Part shown: in pieces, positions 62,465-64,000 of the stretch | Layout of the letters: each line of letters opens with the position of its first letter | Numbering within the stretch: position 1 is the stretch's first letter | Source of the DNA: Roseovarius sp. MMSF_3350 | Lineage (GTDB): Bacteria > Pseudomonadota > Alphaproteobacteria > Rhodobacterales > Rhodobacteraceae | Direction: 5' to 3' | Length of the DNA: 64,000 nucleotides | Assembly: GCF_030733425.1 (NCBI RefSeq) | Contig: NZ_JASHIZ010000005.1 | Span: forward strand, 1-64,000 | Position numbers and translations under genes: made by a program | The notes under the pieces: generated by a model | Databases searched by the model: none | Seen by the model: only the letters and a program-made list of their open reading frames with translations | What the model was told of the DNA's origin: nothing

Positions 62465-62938
62465 ATGCTCATCGTCGAAATCGCCAACCCGTCCAGCCCC
62501 GGCCCCCGCGCCCTGCTGGAACAAAGCCACGCCCTGATGCGAGAGCTGTTCCCGCCCGAGGACAACTATGCCCTCGATATCGAGGAATTGCGCGGACCCG
62601 ACATCCGCTTCTACGCCGCCCGCGACGGCGCCCAGACACTCGGCACCGGCGCGCTGGCTCTCAAGCGCGGTTATGCCGAGGTGAAATCCATGTTCACCTC
62701 CGAGGCCGCCCGCGGCCGGGGCGTCGCTGCCGCGATCCTGCGCGCGCTGGAAGACGAGGCGCGCGGCGAAGACATCCCCGTCCTGCGCCTGGAAACCGCC
62801 GACGCGCTCGGCGCCGCGATCCGGCTCTATGAACGCCACGGCTTTGCCCGGTGCGGCATCTTCGGCGACTACCGCCCGAACACCACCAGCGTCTTCATGG
62901 AAAAGATCCTGTCACCGCCCGCCGCTCAGAACGGGTAA
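62465..62938 (+). CDS. GNAT-family N-acetyltransferase
   Basis: 157 aa. The acetyl-CoA loop is in AEVKSMFTSEAARGRGVAAA (RGRGVA form), with LRLETADALGAAIRLYERHG before the C-terminal strand. Resembles the YafP/PhnO-like group with substrate unknown. Ten bases after the His-rich protein gene; its end overlaps the convergent lipoprotein gene by 13 bases. Confidence 0.88.
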   Translation: MLIVEIANPSSPGPRALLEQSHALMRELFPPEDNYALDIEELRGPDIRFYAARDGAQTLGTGALALKRGYAEVKSMFTSEAARGRGVAAAILRALEDEARGEDIPVLRLETADALGAAIRLYERHGFARCGIFGDYRPNTTSVFMEKILSPPAAQNG

Positions 62939-63309
62939 CAGATCAGCTCTTCGCCATCCGCGTCCAGTTCGAACGCGTCGCATTCGAGATACGTCTCGCG
63001 CCGCTCTGGCGCCGGGGCGCCCGCCCCGCAATCCAGAGTGGCCCGCATCATCGCCTGGTCCCCGCTCAATCGGTCCACCCGGCACCCGCTGACCCGCTCG
63101 ATCGCCAGCACCGCGGGCACGCCCACGCTCGACAGGCGCAGCGCGGGTTGCGGGTTCAGCCGGATCGCCTCGGCCCGCCGCCCCGCCACCCGAATGTCGA
63201 ATACCGACGCGCCCATCTTGATCCGCACCGGCGAAACCCCGGAAAACTCCGGGCCGGGCGTCGCGCAGGCCGCGACGGCAAGTATCGGTATCAGGACAGG
63301 CAGACGCAT
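62926..63309 (-). CDS. Small lipoprotein, hypothetical
   Basis: 127 aa. Type II signal peptide MRLPVLIPILAVAACATPG with lipobox AVAAC (Cys15). The mature part contains four further cysteines (GCRVD, LDCGAG, LECDAF, LICYPF), possibly two disulfides. No recognised family. Convergent with the GNAT gene. Confidence 0.75.
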   Translation of the reverse strand: MRLPVLIPILAVAACATPGPEFSGVSPVRIKMGASVFDIRVAGRRAEAIRLNPQPALRLSSVGVPAVLAIERVSGCRVDRLSGDQAMMRATLDCGAGAPAPERRETYLECDAFELDADGEELICYPF

Positions 63310-63428
63310 CGCCCGATCTTCGCAGGCATATCGTTAAAAAACAGTAACAACTGGCTTTTTCGCTCGGCGCAACGCAGAGGTCCGCGATTTGTTTCATCAC
63401 GAACCCGGATTCTTTTTCCGGTCTCCGG

Positions 63429-63455
63429 GGAACGCCCCGGGGGGCCACGCACGTT
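63429..63455 (+). promoter_or_regulatory. Possible GGAAC-N18-CGTT stress promoter
   Basis: GGAAC (63429-63433) and CGTT (63452-63455), 18 bases apart, resemble the alphaproteobacterial EcfG-type promoter (usually 16-17 spacing), upstream of the PRC-barrel gene. EcfG is rare in Rhodobacterales, so this may be coincidental. Confidence 0.25.
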
Positions 63456-63493
63456 TATCTACCAGATACGGAACGTAAAAAAGGAGAAACATC

Positions 63494-64000
63494 ATGAAAC
63501 TTTTTGGCACAACAGCCATCGCAATGGCGCTCGCCACCACCGCCGCGTTCGCCCAGAGCGACTCGGATACCGACATGGAGACCGACACCCAGAACACCCA
63601 GGTCGAGTCCAGCACTGAAATGGACACGGCCGATGACGCCGCCACTCGAGGCGGCAGCGATGCTGGCGACACCCAGTCGGCCATGAACGACGGCATGACC
63701 TGGGACAAATCCAGCGAAGAAATGGGCCAGATGCAAGGTGATCTGATCCGCAGCCGCGACATCACCGGCGGCGCGGTCTACACCACCAACGAAGCCAACG
63801 ACGAAGGCGAAGGCTGGGAAACGTCCGAGTATAACGAAGTCGGGTCGGAATGGAGCCAGATCGGCGAAATCGAAGACCTCGTCATGTCTCGCGACGGCAA
63901 GCTGACCGGCATCGTCGTCGAAGTCGGCGGTTTCCTCGACATCGGTGACAAGCACGTCCTGCTGTCGGTCAAGGACGCCAAGCTCGTCCCGGTCGATGAC
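63494..64000 (+). CDS. Secreted PRC-barrel domain protein (cut by window end)
   Basis: At least 169 aa, incomplete at the 3' end. Signal peptide MKLFGTTAIAMALATTAAFA; a low-complexity Asp/Thr/Ser/Glu region (about 22-75); then a PRC-barrel-like domain beginning DLIRSRDITGGAVYTTNE and continuing IGEIEDLVMSRDGKLTGIVV and HVLLSVKDAKLVPVDD. Such periplasmic PRC-barrel proteins are often stress-induced. A strong AAGGAG site precedes the ATG. Confidence 0.88.
   Translation, partial: MKLFGTTAIAMALATTAAFAQSDSDTDMETDTQNTQVESSTEMDTADDAATRGGSDAGDTQSAMNDGMTWDKSSEEMGQMQGDLIRSRDITGGAVYTTNEANDEGEGWETSEYNEVGSEWSQIGEIEDLVMSRDGKLTGIVVEVGGFLDIGDKHVLLSVKDAKLVPVDD

Noticed and set aside
63334..63348. Second CtrA-like site, TTAA-N7-TAAC, upstream of the lipoprotein gene
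   Set aside because: Second half-site does not match TTAA; in an AT-rich patch this is expected by chance.
1..64000. tRNA, rRNA, CRISPR arrays, integrases, transposases and restriction or defence systems
   Set aside because: Looked for on both strands; no cloverleaf-like CCA-ended gene, no regularly spaced repeats and no recognisable mobile or defence protein was seen.

Overview
The window is a high-GC, densely packed chromosomal segment of a marine alphaproteobacterium of the Rhodobacteraceae (Roseobacter group). Three things point there: the gene order folK-rpoZ-rel-DUF2062-pdxJ-acpS-lepB-rnc; a DMSP lyase DddP with every published metal and catalytic residue at the published position; and two TRAP-type transport systems beside methylated-amine/glutamate-type genes. 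No rRNA, tRNA, CRISPR array, prophage or complete insertion sequence was recognised. Most of the window is core genome.

Layout. 1-7.3 kb: transport island with a DctP TRAP receptor, a divergent GntR regulator, a class III aminotransferase and a TAXI receptor / fused TRAP permease / UspA set. 7.3-14.7 kb (minus): housekeeping run rnc, lepB, acpS, a small membrane protein, pdxJ, a DUF2062 protein, the (p)ppGpp synthetase/hydrolase, rpoZ, folK. 14.9-21.6 kb (plus): NYN protein, ispH, a four-gene phospholipid operon resembling E. coli ynbABC (acyltransferase, CdsA-like, small membrane protein, variant CDP-alcohol phosphotransferase), DUF3429 protein, methyltransferase, rnhA, TRIC-type channel. 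21.6-24.2 kb (minus): two YeaQ-type membrane proteins, fmt, a degenerate deformylase paralogue and the true deformylase. 24.3-32.9 kb: PatB/MalY-type lyase, two hypotheticals, cobL, glutathionyl-hydroquinone reductase, a chemoreceptor with a small partner, rpmB, a GNAT gene in a lower-GC pocket, rpe.

33-36.1 kb: overlapping operon acyl-CoA ligase / APH-type kinase / hotdog thioesterase. 36.2-39.1 kb: copper operon copA-cueR with a CueR-type promoter. 39.4-40.8 kb: cytochrome P450 behind a probable methyltransferase (MttB-like) remnant. 40.9-48.5 kb: a minus-strand operon of glutamine synthetase-like protein, the three split glutamate-synthase parts (GlxB, GlxC, GlxD), a nitrilase and two uncharacterised proteins, with a divergent GntR regulator. 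49.4-53 kb: divergent hemC/hemE, then dddP. 53-58 kb: hypothetical, alpha/beta hydrolase-OsmC fusion, a receiver protein without its phosphoacceptor Asp below a perfect CtrA box, a lytic transglycosylase and an rRNA methyltransferase. 58-64 kb: smc, a His-rich membrane protein, GNAT, a lipoprotein and a PRC-barrel protein cut by the window end.

Structure beyond genes: at least eight copies of a GTAGGGTGGG palindromic repeat between 36.1 and 49.3 kb, two identical copies of a second 24-base palindrome 32 kb apart, two paired-hairpin elements (39.1 and 51.5 kb), several operator-like dyads and four intrinsic terminators. Many genes overlap by ATGA or GTGA, showing tight translational coupling.
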